64,000 nt of DNA from Clytia hemisphaerica (taxonomy: Eukaryota; Cnidaria; Hydrozoa; Leptothecata; Clytiidae), in the NCBI GenBank assembly GCA_902728285.1, contig CACVBU010000681.1, positions 2,114,260 through 2,178,259 of the forward strand. The letters are read 5' to 3'. The notes under the pieces are model-generated. The model saw nothing but the letters and a program-made list of their open reading frames with translations. It was not told the origin of the DNA and searched no databases. Position numbers and translations under genes: made by a program. Below are positions 34,000-42,675 of this stretch, in pieces (the stretch's first letter is position 1; each line of letters begins with the position of its first letter).

Positions 34000-34266
34000 A
34001 TGAGAAATATTTTGTCCCTTCTAAGTATTGCCGTTCTCCTTTCGATCCTATTGGTGGCTCTCGGTAAAAACACGAATGTACCTACATCCGAGAAAAATGA
34101 ACGATCAATTGACCCGTATCCAGTCCTATGCAAAATGGTACCGAAAACAGACGAAAAACAGCGTTGTATTGTCAAAGATGGTAAAAATTATTGCCGAATG
34201 ACTTTTTCAAGACGAATGATCAAACTTTGTAAGCTGTCAATACATCCAATCAAAACACCAGTATAA
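34000..34266 (+). CDS. Small secreted four-cysteine basic peptide (predicted)
   Basis: An 88-residue open frame from ATG at 34000. Residues 1-22 (LSLLSIAVLLSILLVALG) form a textbook signal peptide. Then comes a charged stretch with NERS near 33-36 that could be a propeptide, and a basic mature part with Cys at 44, 56, 65 and 77 and many Lys/Arg. Four Cys allow two disulfides. An AATAAA follows 52 bases after the stop. It is single-exon and lies between two TACCTTATCGG elements. No family was recognised; a secreted defence, toxin-like or signalling peptide are all possible. The open frame could also be chance, but the signal sequence and poly(A) signal argue for a gene. Confidence 0.5.
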   Translation: MRNILSLLSIAVLLSILLVALGKNTNVPTSEKNERSIDPYPVLCKMVPKTDEKQRCIVKDGKNYCRMTFSRRMIKLCKLSIHPIKTPV

Positions 34267-34318
34267 AATTCAAAGCACGAGCCAAGATAAATAATTTGAA
34301 GTATGGATAAAGCAAGGA

Positions 34319-34324
34319 AATAAA
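34319..34324 (+). promoter_or_regulatory. Possible poly(A) signal AATAAA of the secreted-peptide gene
   Basis: AATAAA lies 52 bases downstream of the TAA at 34264-34266. A GATAAATAA variant lies closer to the stop. Confidence 0.4.
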
Positions 34325-34368
34325 TTGATAGATGGATAAGCATCATTTTGATATGATTTTCAAGATAA

Positions 34369-34704
34369 TACCTTATTAGCCAAAACTTAGTCTAAGTGAC
34401 TAAATTTTGGCTTGGTGACTAAAGTCAGGATGGACTAAAAATTTGGGCCTACTAAAATTGAGGCAGACTAAAAATTTGGGCCAAATTAAAAGTTTATAAT
34501 TAAGCTTTCCTTATTTCCCAGTATTTTAAGCTGTCTCCTATTTTCCATCTGCTTGTAAATTTAGAAATGACCCAAATTTTTAGTCGGTCTTAATCATTAG
34601 TCCGCCCTAAGTGACTAAATTTTGGCTTGGTGACTAAAGTTAGGGCAAACTAATAATTAAGGCCGACTAAAATTAAGGCCGACTAAGTTTTGGCCGATAA
34701 GGTA
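34369..34704. mobile_element. 336-bp element, TACCTTATTAGCCAAAACTTAGTC ends
   Basis: Left end TACCTTATTAGCCAAAACTT and right end AAGTTTTGGCCGATAAGGTA are inverted repeats. The interior repeats GTGACTAAATTTTGGCTTGG and GGCCGACTAAAATTAAGG. Same end family as 33298-33717, with a different interior. Confidence 0.75.
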
Positions 34705-36242
34705 TAATCTTACTTTAATCAAGAAACAGCTATATATGAAAACGATTTAATTTGGTAAATTATAGTATCATTAATACACCCTTCTCGCAGACTTGGTAGG
34801 ATTTTTTCAGCCGTAGGGGTAAAAATAATGGACCAAAACTCGATGAGGAAACTTGATATTCCATGTTTTTCATCGCTAGGGATTTGAATTCTATCGTTTT
34901 CGAGTCAGAAAATTCAGTCGGGATGGGAAAAATAGCACAATATATTCTCGTAGTGATGATTTTTTTATTTCATTATTTTCCGCGAAAACTCGGGAGTATA
35001 ATTTTCCACTAGGGACGATATTTTAACCAGTTTTTCCAATGAGTGGAATCCTGGGGGGGAGGGGTACTAGGGCTGCGAGCTGACGGGGTGTGCCGCCCGA
35101 ATTTCAACTCTCGGACCATTAGCAAGGACATTACCCTTATTGGAACTAATTTGACAAATTTCGATCTTTCTGGGGAAAAAAAATGAAATTTACCCCTTTT
35201 TTTCCGACCCTTAGTGGGAGTGAAGTTTGATTTTCTGATTTTTCCCAACCCTTACAGGGACTGCCGGGTTACAAAAAAGGCACCCTTAACGGCAGCACAT
35301 AACCTCAACTTGCTTAAGTACCCCCCTCCCAGATGGTATCAAACCGGGTCTGTGAGAAGGGGGTGTGATAAACAACCATATAACCGTCTAAAAGAATTTT
35401 TGGTCGCCTCACGCAAGTGAAGGAGACCTTTAAATTCGGTGTTTTCTCCATACGACTTTTTTTGTGAAAGTTTGGTCGCCCGATTCGGAATTAAATGTTC
35501 GGTGAATCGGGAAATTATTTCCCGCGTAAATTCTTGCATAATCCGTTTTATCTCTGTTATATTACGCCACGCAAACTTATCAGACAGTATTTGCAGTGTA
35601 TAGATTCTAATTAGCTCCGTAGTAGTTAGCGCACTTTTTTTATGAAATCTAAATAACAGAGATAATTAAAAGCCTTGTGAAAGTTGTCGAAAGTTTCTAC
35701 TGCAAGTGCAAATTCAATTCAATTCAATAATGATTCTTCAAAATTGAAATTGAAACTTATGGTTCTTCATTGATATTATTCCATTCAAACTACCACACTC
35801 GTGATGTTGTTGAAAACAAACCTACTTTCACTAGAATCACTTGGTTCAAATTTGGTTTTGGAAGATGGATGTGTTTGTGTTGACAAGAAAAATAAGATAG
35901 ATTAGATAAGAAGAAGTTTATTATTGTTTCAATTACTCGAAATCTATGATAACAGTTGATAGCATGTCCCAACCAAGATCACTCACTGCATATGGCAACC
36001 TAACCAATGTATTAATTGCCAGATCAAGTTATACCATTAATTTCTTAGCTCGATTATCAGCAGATTTGAAGTGAAGCAAAAGAACATTTATCACCTAAAC
36101 GCTAAAGCAAGATTTGATTGATGATTCACCGTTCCAAGACGAGTAATTTTGTGTAACCATTGCGAGTATTGACTTAAAATTTCTTGAACAAACATACAAC
36201 TGTCGGCTGTTTGGCAGCCACAGTTTATTTCTTTTATTTCAG
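34705..36242. other. Non-coding interval
   Basis: No gene was recognised. Open frames at 35009-35539 on both strands overlap each other and have no domain. The right end is a plus-strand pyrimidine tract, TTTCTTTTATTTCAG, see the next entry. Confidence 0.4.
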
Positions 36243-36400
36243 GCTCACTTTTTGGGCCATTTCAAGATATTGTCCAGTTGTCAACTGCAATTATTGGAGT
36301 CTATGCCCGGCTTAACAACTGTCTCCATGTAGGGGACTACTGGCATCTAGTCAAAATGAGAGTGACGTTACGTATCCTTTCCCTGGAATGGCCCTTTTGA
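36243..36400 (+). CDS. Possible coding exon, identity unknown
   Basis: After a strong acceptor (TTTCTTTTATTTCAG) one frame stays open for 51 codons with protein-like composition: FGPFQDIVQLSTAIIGVYAR, then LNNCLHVGDYWHLVKMRVTL and a stop at 36398-36400. It could be the last exon of a plus-strand gene, or an internal exon using GTAGGG near 36334 as donor. No upstream exon was found, so support is only the acceptor and the composition. Confidence 0.3.
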
Positions 36401-36565
36401 TTATTATTGTTGTTTCCCTAGCATCGATTGAAATATGGAGTTATCAAGATATTTGCTGGAGTTTTAATTACACAACGTGACATTGCACCTACATTAAAAG
36501 AAGAAATTTTGGCAGGAATTTAATTTGGCGGATGACCGAAAAAGTTTTTTCAGAGGGAATTTAAT

Positions 36566-36775
36566 TTAGGACCCTCCCGGCGCTCCAGAAACGTCCGGAG
36601 CAAAAAGTGTCGTTTTTCTCGTATTTCGGCAATTGATCTGCACCGGAACTCCGGAGCTGTGTTAAGAATCACTATGCTCCGGGAAGAGCTCCGAAACTTT
36701 CCAGAGATAAAATTAATATTTTTTTAGCTGCTCTGGAAAACTCCGGAAGTTTCCGGAGCGCCGGGAGGGTCCTTT
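36566..36775. mobile_element. GC-rich CCGGAG-family inverted-repeat element
   Basis: Left GACCCTCCCGGCGCTCCAGAAACGTCCGGAG and right CTCCGGAAGTTTCCGGAGCGCCGGGAGGGTC are inverted repeats about 31 bp long. The inside is rich in GCTCCGGA. Related copies lie at 53010-53160 and 55620-55735. Overlapping small frames are repeat-derived. Confidence 0.75.
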
Positions 36776-37360
36776 TAATTTGGTGGTTAACTTGAAAATT
36801 AAATTTGGTGGATTGGGCCAAAATCATCCAAATGTAACTTTTACTGCCATTCGACGCCAAATTTAGATTATTGTTTTCTCCCCCCAAATGTTATATATTT
36901 TAAGGCAAATAAATTCCCGTCAAATTTAATTTTTCAAGCACGCAGCCATATTAAATTCCCTCCAAAATTTTTACTTTTGTTAAGATTACTTCAACTGTAT
37001 TATTAGATTTACTATAATAATTTATTGAAACTTTCTAGCAACAATTTTTTATTGTACAAACAAGAAACATCCATTGATATCACATGATATGATTAAGTGA
37101 CCGTCTTCAAACTCAAACCCTATAACTTGAATGTGTCCTTAACTCAAACGGTTTTTTTATCTCTTCAGAAGAAATTTAGACTATTTTCACCTATATCCCT
37201 AATGTCAGTTTAAAAAAAATGATAACTTTCTGAAAACCTTTAAGATTTTAGGGATGACAAAAATAATATTATATTACATATTTGTTTCTGAAGAATATTT
37301 TTCAGGCTGATTCCAATCTCATTTTATCTTTTCTAACATCATGGAGGTAATAAAGATAGA
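36776..37360. other. Non-coding interval
   Basis: AT-rich. Phrases such as TTTAATTTGGTGG and TTAAATTCCCTCCAAA recur between 36515 and 36970 around the GC-rich element, so it may sit inside an older element. No gene. Confidence 0.4.
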
Positions 37361-37364
37361 TGGA

Positions 37365-37664
37365 CAGTGGCGTGGTGGAAAATTTCTCTGGGGTGGCCAA
37401 GGCAAATATGGCGCCCTTTTTAAAGATTTTTTGTTCTTGGCGCCCCTCTCTATACGCTCATTATGAACACAAAAAGGGAGTGTGCGAGCGAAGCGAGCCA
37501 GAAAATTTTGAATTTTTTTTGAGGGCGCCATTTTTGTTTTTTCATTTGTCAATCTTTCGATATGGGCGCCTGAAAAATCCTTCTTGGCGTCCCTTATTTT
37601 TGGGCAACCCTTCTCAAAAGGGCTCTGCTGGGGGGGCCTGGCCCCCCCTGCCACCACGCCACTG
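37365..37664. mobile_element. 300-bp hAT-type MITE (inverted relative of 32201-32472)
   Basis: Ends CAGTGGCGTGGTGG and CCACCACGCCACTG are perfect inverted repeats. It inserted in a (GATG)n microsatellite, so the duplication is hard to delimit (GATGGA on both sides). The interior is the reverse complement of 32201-32472 with about 10-15% changes by eye. Two long open frames on opposite strands here are repeat-derived. Confidence 0.85.
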
Positions 37665-37699
37665 GATGGATGGATGGATGGAGGAGTCAATGCCTTTTG

Positions 37700-38649
37700 T
37701 TCTATTCTGATTTATCACTGGAAGCAAACAGCTGTTTGGTTGCTTTGGGAATAAGATGATTAATTTTGGGTATACTCGTGGGAATATTTAAGTTCATAAA
37801 AAACTGAATAAAAGATGTTGGATTTTTAACAACTCTATTGTGAGATAATAACTTTGTTGATGAAAATAAGAAAAAGGTTGCCGTAACAAGCACAAAATCC
37901 TATATTTCTAAGGGTCCCCTCTCATAAAATCATCGATAAATTTCAAAAAGAATTCTATATTACGATTAGGTAACCTTTCAATTAATCATCCATCAGAATT
38001 TGAAAACCCCCTCCCTTTTAGACGTAAAGATTTATAATGAAGAAATTTTCAAGGAAAATGTGCTGAAACTCTCAAAATTAGCATTGTGTTCGCCCAAAAA
38101 TACATCGATATGAAATCATAGAGCTTTTGTAACCTGACTTTAAGAAAATTATTTTTGTATCGCGTTTGAACAAGAACTTTTTGCAAAATTAAGTTTATTT
38201 CCATCAGGTAACATTCTCACTTCTGTTCTTATAAATTAATATTTCGGATTTTTTTGCTTCCAATGATGGTACATAAAAAAAAGCCGCTTTGAATAGATTT
38301 ATAAAAGATTTCAACGATCATTTAGGTCATTACCGAGACGTTTTCTTTCCATCTATATCTTTATTACCTCCATGCTAACATTAACTTAAAATCAACTTCA
38401 GCCATTTTGACATTAATGCGAATCAAAAGCATGTTGCTTTTTAACGATTTTGGACATTCGCAAATCACGTGTTACACTGTTAAGCTTTTCGTGTTTTTAC
38501 TTTTTTCAAACTTTTAAGCTCTTTAAAAAGCTATTCCATTTAGGCGACCTTCCAGCGCAGCTGGTTTATTTTTCTTTATATTAAGGTTCTGAAGCATTCT
38601 AAAGATAATTTTGTATCGCATTAATAAAAAAATATCTTCATTTTCTTAC
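37700..38649. other. Presumed first intron of the renalase-like gene, left of exon 1
   Basis: AT-rich. No exon with the missing renalase segment (a conserved PxGxSS region is expected) was recognised here or further left to 26 kb. Confidence 0.4.
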
Positions 38650-38924
38650 CTTTTGTGTTTTTCCCAGTACTGTTTCGTCACCGAGAAATATTGCGCACCC
38701 AGATCACATGTCAATTTTGAGTCACGTGACATTCTCGAAGTGGACATACGCCCTCCAATGCCACGCCCTTTATCCCATAATTCAACAGCAACTTTTGATG
38801 ACCCATAGTGCTTTGCAATAATAGATGCAACATAGGAACCAGTCACTCCAGCTCCCACAATAAGGACTTTAGTTTGGCGCATCCCACTGTTGGACTTTTC
38901 TTCAAGCATTTGGTGGCGATACAA
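38650..38924 (-). CDS. RNLS: Renalase-like flavoprotein, first coding exon
   Basis: From ATG 38924 (a second Met lies 14 codons in, MRQTKV) to donor AAAAG|GTAAGA. Encodes TKVLIVGAGVTGSYVAS (Rossmann GxGxxG for FAD), ELWDKGRGIGGRMSTSR (the conserved GGRM(T/S)T motif that binds FAD pyrophosphate) and LTCDLGAQYFSV, ending in WEKHKR. This is the standard N-terminus of renalases (FAD-dependent NAD(P)H-isomer oxidases). The exon leaves two bases of a codon, so the following exon must begin with one base. None of the downstream cassette exons fits directly, so at least one exon is missing from the model. Confidence 0.9.
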
Positions 38925-39900
38925 ACACCTCCAATAAGTTTTGTTTTTATTTAATTCTCATTCTATTTCAATAGTGCTATTTATTTGTATTCCTCTCCTG
39001 CAATGAAAACAAAACAAAATTAAATGCCTAGTTGACTTAAGATTATAGGAATCAAAAGATAGTCACTGTTGTTATACAGGAAGCCTTATTAACAAAACCG
39101 GGGGAGGGGGCACTCAAGGTAGACGACCTGCCATACGTGCAGCCCTTAAGGGTCCTTTTTTCAAGCTTCCCAAAATTGCACTGTAAGGGTGGAAATGAGC
39201 AAAGATGAGAAGAAGTGCACTCTAAGGGTGTAAAAACTTTGAAAATCTGACCATATTTTGCCTAAAAATGGTCAAAAATCTTCAAGAAAGTGCACCACAA
39301 GGGTCGATTTTTCGCCCAAATTTAGTAAAATTTGGGTCCGATTTCGGGCCGTACGTATGGTCGTTTTTGAATCGAGTTTTTGAAACAGATTCGAATTATC
39401 GACGGAGCACTAACATCGTTTGCCCAAATTATTCGATAAATTCTTTAATGTTTAAATTAGATTCATCTCTCTTCGATAACTTAAGTCTATTTGAAAGACA
39501 TTCATGGATTAATTTTATAATTCTTATTTTGAAATTACAAAATAGACAAAACAAATAAATATCATATTTTGAAAAAATATTTACACAAAGTGATAAAAAT
39601 GTCATAAGTACAATAAAAACCTACTGCTTTAGGATTGGCCTCATGAAAATTAGCAGAAATTTGCCTAAACTCGACCTTGGTCGCAGAATCGACCACCCCC
39701 CCCCCCCCACCGATCCATCCAATAAAAAGAGATACATGAAACACATCATCTCCACGAACTTATAATCACCTTCAAATTTATCAAAACATTTAAATCCACC
39801 CTTAGCCCTTTAAGCGTCATGGTCTGCACTGAATGATGGAAAGGTGCCCAGTGGTAAAACTTCAAATCAATTAGCTAAAGGACAGAATAAAGTAAAACAG
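38925..39900. other. Interval upstream of renalase exon 1
   Basis: Should contain the renalase promoter and 5' UTR on the minus strand. Contains a 10-12 C run near 39697 and a phrase TGCAC(C/T)(C/A)TAAGGGTG repeated near 39181-39305. The open frame at 39268-39558 has no domain. No TATA box was identified with confidence. Confidence 0.35.
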
Positions 39901-39929
39901 GGCCAAATTTGGAGGTTCTTGGATCACTC

Positions 39930-40262
39930 GTTTCCTTCGTTTCGAGTGTATAACTCCTACTCTTCGGGATAAGAGCACTGCTCTTGTTTTGAATATTGAA
40001 ATTCTCCGGATAAATCGCATGCGCACTGAGGTTTTAATGAAACAATAGAGTTTCGAAACCTAAGTCAATCAGCTGTGTTTTAAACATTCTTTTATTTGAA
40101 ATCTCTATTGATAAATATCTTTTGTGAAAGTTGTCTATTATGTTTAAACCTATTAATAAGCAGTTCCCGGTGGGGGCTACTAGTGGCCGCCCATAGCAGT
40201 GCCTATAGACCAAGAGTAAGGCCTAAAAGCCTGGAGCTGTCTATTGTGTAGACTATCCTTGA
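39930..40262. mobile_element. About 340-bp element, GATAGTCTACACA end family
   Basis: From about TAACTCCTACTCTTCGGGAT to AGACTATCC, this matches the arms at 59328-59532 and 60682-60823 (opposite orientation), which are split by a hAT insertion. A third diverged copy lies at 61676-61906. The 59-kb copy shows an apparent 9-bp target duplication, which points to a Mutator-like origin (inference). No coding sequence. Confidence 0.7.
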
Positions 40263-41570
40263 CTAAAAATGGTCAAAAAACGGTCAAAATCTCAAAAAGG
40301 TGTATTTTTGTCAAATTTTTGCATTTTTTTGACTTATTGGCTTGAAATCTCACAGGAAAGACTCACTTTTGATTTTTCTTTTTGCTTTACCATGAAGCAT
40401 AATCCAATTTCTACGAGTTAGACCAAAAATGACGATTTCTAACTCAAACTGGGCAATATACTCGACATTTGCACGGAAAGGGTTAACGCGTAAAGAGTCT
40501 GGGTAAAAGGTTACCAAACGTAATGACGTCTAATGTTTAAAGTTCTTCGTTGCTTTGATTTACTTAAAGATATATAAGTTTTGATGTTTGTCTGAGCATA
40601 TTAAAGATATACACCCCTGCAATGCCTTCCGGGTATTTACGTCAATTTTTACTTCAGCTGATTTGTTGCGGGTTAGGTTGAAAAAAACACAAAAGAGAAA
40701 AGTTACGTGATGTGAAGAACACATTGCAGTGGTGCATATCATGAAATAAAGACGATTCGTCTTGAATCCTTGAAAGGTTTTACCAGAGCTTTGAGACAAG
40801 AATGTGGTCATCCAGTAAATGGTCAAACAATATTACAAGCCTGTAGAGAGCTGAAAACTTGACATTATCCAGGTATGAAGACAACGATGCAGGATGTTTC
40901 ACAATTCCAAAACTTCATTTCGTAAATCCATTATCTGTAGAATTGAAAACAAGAATCGTTGAAACTGGTTGAAAATAAGTTTATTTTCAAAGAATAAAAT
41001 AAGTAAAAGCTACAGTAGTAAAAGGTACAGTAGTAAAAGCTACGGTATGTTCAAATCATTAATTAGTTAGCATTATTGAAAAAAGATGGCCGGCCGATAT
41101 TCAAACAAGCCAATAAGAGCCCAATTGGCTATCGGCTAGAAAGAAACAGCAAGAGACAAGATAACTACTAAACTAGGAAATACTCTGGACATCTTTATGA
41201 AAAGGTTCTAATTTACACATCAGCTCGACCTCACAAGACCCAGAAACAAAATCCAGCGCTGACTGGCGTTGGTATCACTTTCTTGTAAAAAAAGAATAAA
41301 AACTGGCCTTTTAAATTGGTACATTGGAGTGTAACTTGTAATTCTCTCGTTTCCTTAATTCGGACAAAAGTTTTCTCGCCCCTTCAGTTTTCAATGCCTT
41401 ATAAACCTTACTCCATATCTCGAAATTTCCGTAACTCGATTATATATTTGCGTTCCTCGCTTGTTAATTTTTAAGAATTTTTTCAGCTTACAAAGAGAAG
41501 GTCCGTTATTTTGCTGGTGTATTGTAGTTTTTTTTTAAAGTTAGCTTTAAAAGGACCTCGGGTTTATCAG
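40263..41570. other. Interval with weak coding-like fragments
   Basis: A plus-strand stretch around 40870-40970 reads YEDNDAGCFTIPKLHFVNPL then SVELKTRIVETG and a stop. It looks like a fragment of a decayed gene but has no clear start or splice sites. On the minus strand a pyrimidine tract and AG (about 41285) precede a short open segment to a TGA near 41235. In phase it could be a last exon of the coiled-coil gene, but this is weak. Confidence 0.3.
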
Positions 41571-41583
41571 GACAACCAAACTG

Positions 41584-42005
41584 TTTAAATTTGCAACTCG
41601 CACTTTTAATTTGCAGCTCGCACTTTTAATAGCGCTCCGCATTACACACGTCATAATTATTTTAACTAGAAATGTGTACGAGTTCCAATCCCACAATGAT
41701 TGGAAAAACATGAAAGTTATTACCTTTCTTTTGATATTGTAATTAATTAGAGTGCAAGAGCAATTAACGCAAAGGAGAATGGAATTACAAGCCGTACAAA
41801 CGAATAAATTTGTGCAGATTTGTTACTTTTTTTAGATTCGTCGCGGTGTGCTATTAGCAACTCGCACTTTTAATTTGCAGCTCGCACTTTTAATTTGCAG
41901 CTCGCACTTTTAATTCGCAACTGGCACTTTTAATTCGCAACTCTCACTTTTAATTCGCAACTCGCACTTTTAATTCGCAAATCGCACTTTAAATTTGCAA
42001 CTGGT
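41584..42005. repeat. 19-bp minisatellite, (T/C)(T/G)GCA(A/G)CTCGCACTTTTAAT
   Basis: Two units at about 41594-41630 and seven to eight units at about 41861-41997 of the phrase GCAACTCGCACTTTTAATT(C/T), separated by about 230 bp of unique sequence. It lies just beyond the last found exon of the coiled-coil gene. Confidence 0.8.
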
Positions 42006-42128
42006 GCTTTTGATGTCTTATCCAACAATTTTCAGTTTTCAGTTGCGCGATTTTGTTTTCTTAAAAGTGCAGCTCGTAACTCATAAAAAGTAACTCGCGA
42101 CTCGCATATTATCAATTTACAATTATAC

Positions 42129-42255
42129 CTTGTGGTGTATCTTTTCGGCTGAATTCAAGAAATTTGTAGTGGTAGACGAGATGTGGGCGGTGTCCGCCAA
42201 TTTCATGGCGGCTTGTGAGTGCTCCAATTTGTATTGCATCTCTTGTAGAAATAAC
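42129..42255 (-). CDS. Coiled-coil protein, exon 7
   Basis: After acceptor TTCTTTCTCAG, 127 bp encodes LFLQEMQYKLEHSQAAMKL then ADTAHISSTTTNFLNSAEK and IHHK, ending at donor AAG|GTATAA in phase 0. The first base completes the codon left by exon 6. Helical and charged, consistent with the coiled coil of exon 5. The gene should continue to lower coordinates; no convincing next exon was found. Confidence 0.7.
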
Positions 42256-42528
42256 CTGAGAAAGAAAAAAAATTAATCAATATCTCAAGAACAGCTAAAC
42301 ATTATATAATTGTGCACTGATCTCTAACTACTTAACTGGATCGTGCTTCCAAATTTCCATCCCCATTTAAAAGAAATAAAGCGTGTCCAGTTTTAGAGCT
42401 GACTACACTAAAATCTTACTGGTCATTGACAGCGCGATTCGAATATTTTGAAATTCGAACGTTCGAAAATCTAAGGTAAATTAGAAAACAACATGTTGGA
42501 CTGGTGGACTTCAAAACTGAACACTTAC

Positions 42529-42558
42529 CCGGGAAATCTGTGAGCAGTTAGCAGGCAT
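42529..42558 (-). CDS. Coiled-coil protein, exon 6 (30-bp microexon, tentative)
   Basis: Flanked by ACATACCAG and a strong donor CGG|GTAAGTG. It is 30 bp, so it can be included or skipped without changing frame (exon 5 to 7 joins cleanly either way). In phase it encodes CLLTAHRFP between the Lys of exon 5 and exon 7. Possible alternative exon. Confidence 0.45.
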
Positions 42559-42675
42559 CTGGTATGTAAAGGGATATGATATCTTTGGTTTGGATATTAA
42601 AAAACAAACCAAAAAACATTATTTACTTAAAACTTAAACTCTATCCTAGAACAACAATAAAAACAAATTACTTAC

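Noticed and set aside
37360-37710. Two 116-123-codon open frames on opposite strands
   Set aside because: They coincide with the hAT MITE at 37365-37664 and arise from its GGCGCC-rich sequence.
40560-40826. Minus-strand 88-codon frame as a further exon of the coiled-coil gene
   Set aside because: The frame does not join in phase with the exon ending at 42129, and no good donor/acceptor pair supports it.
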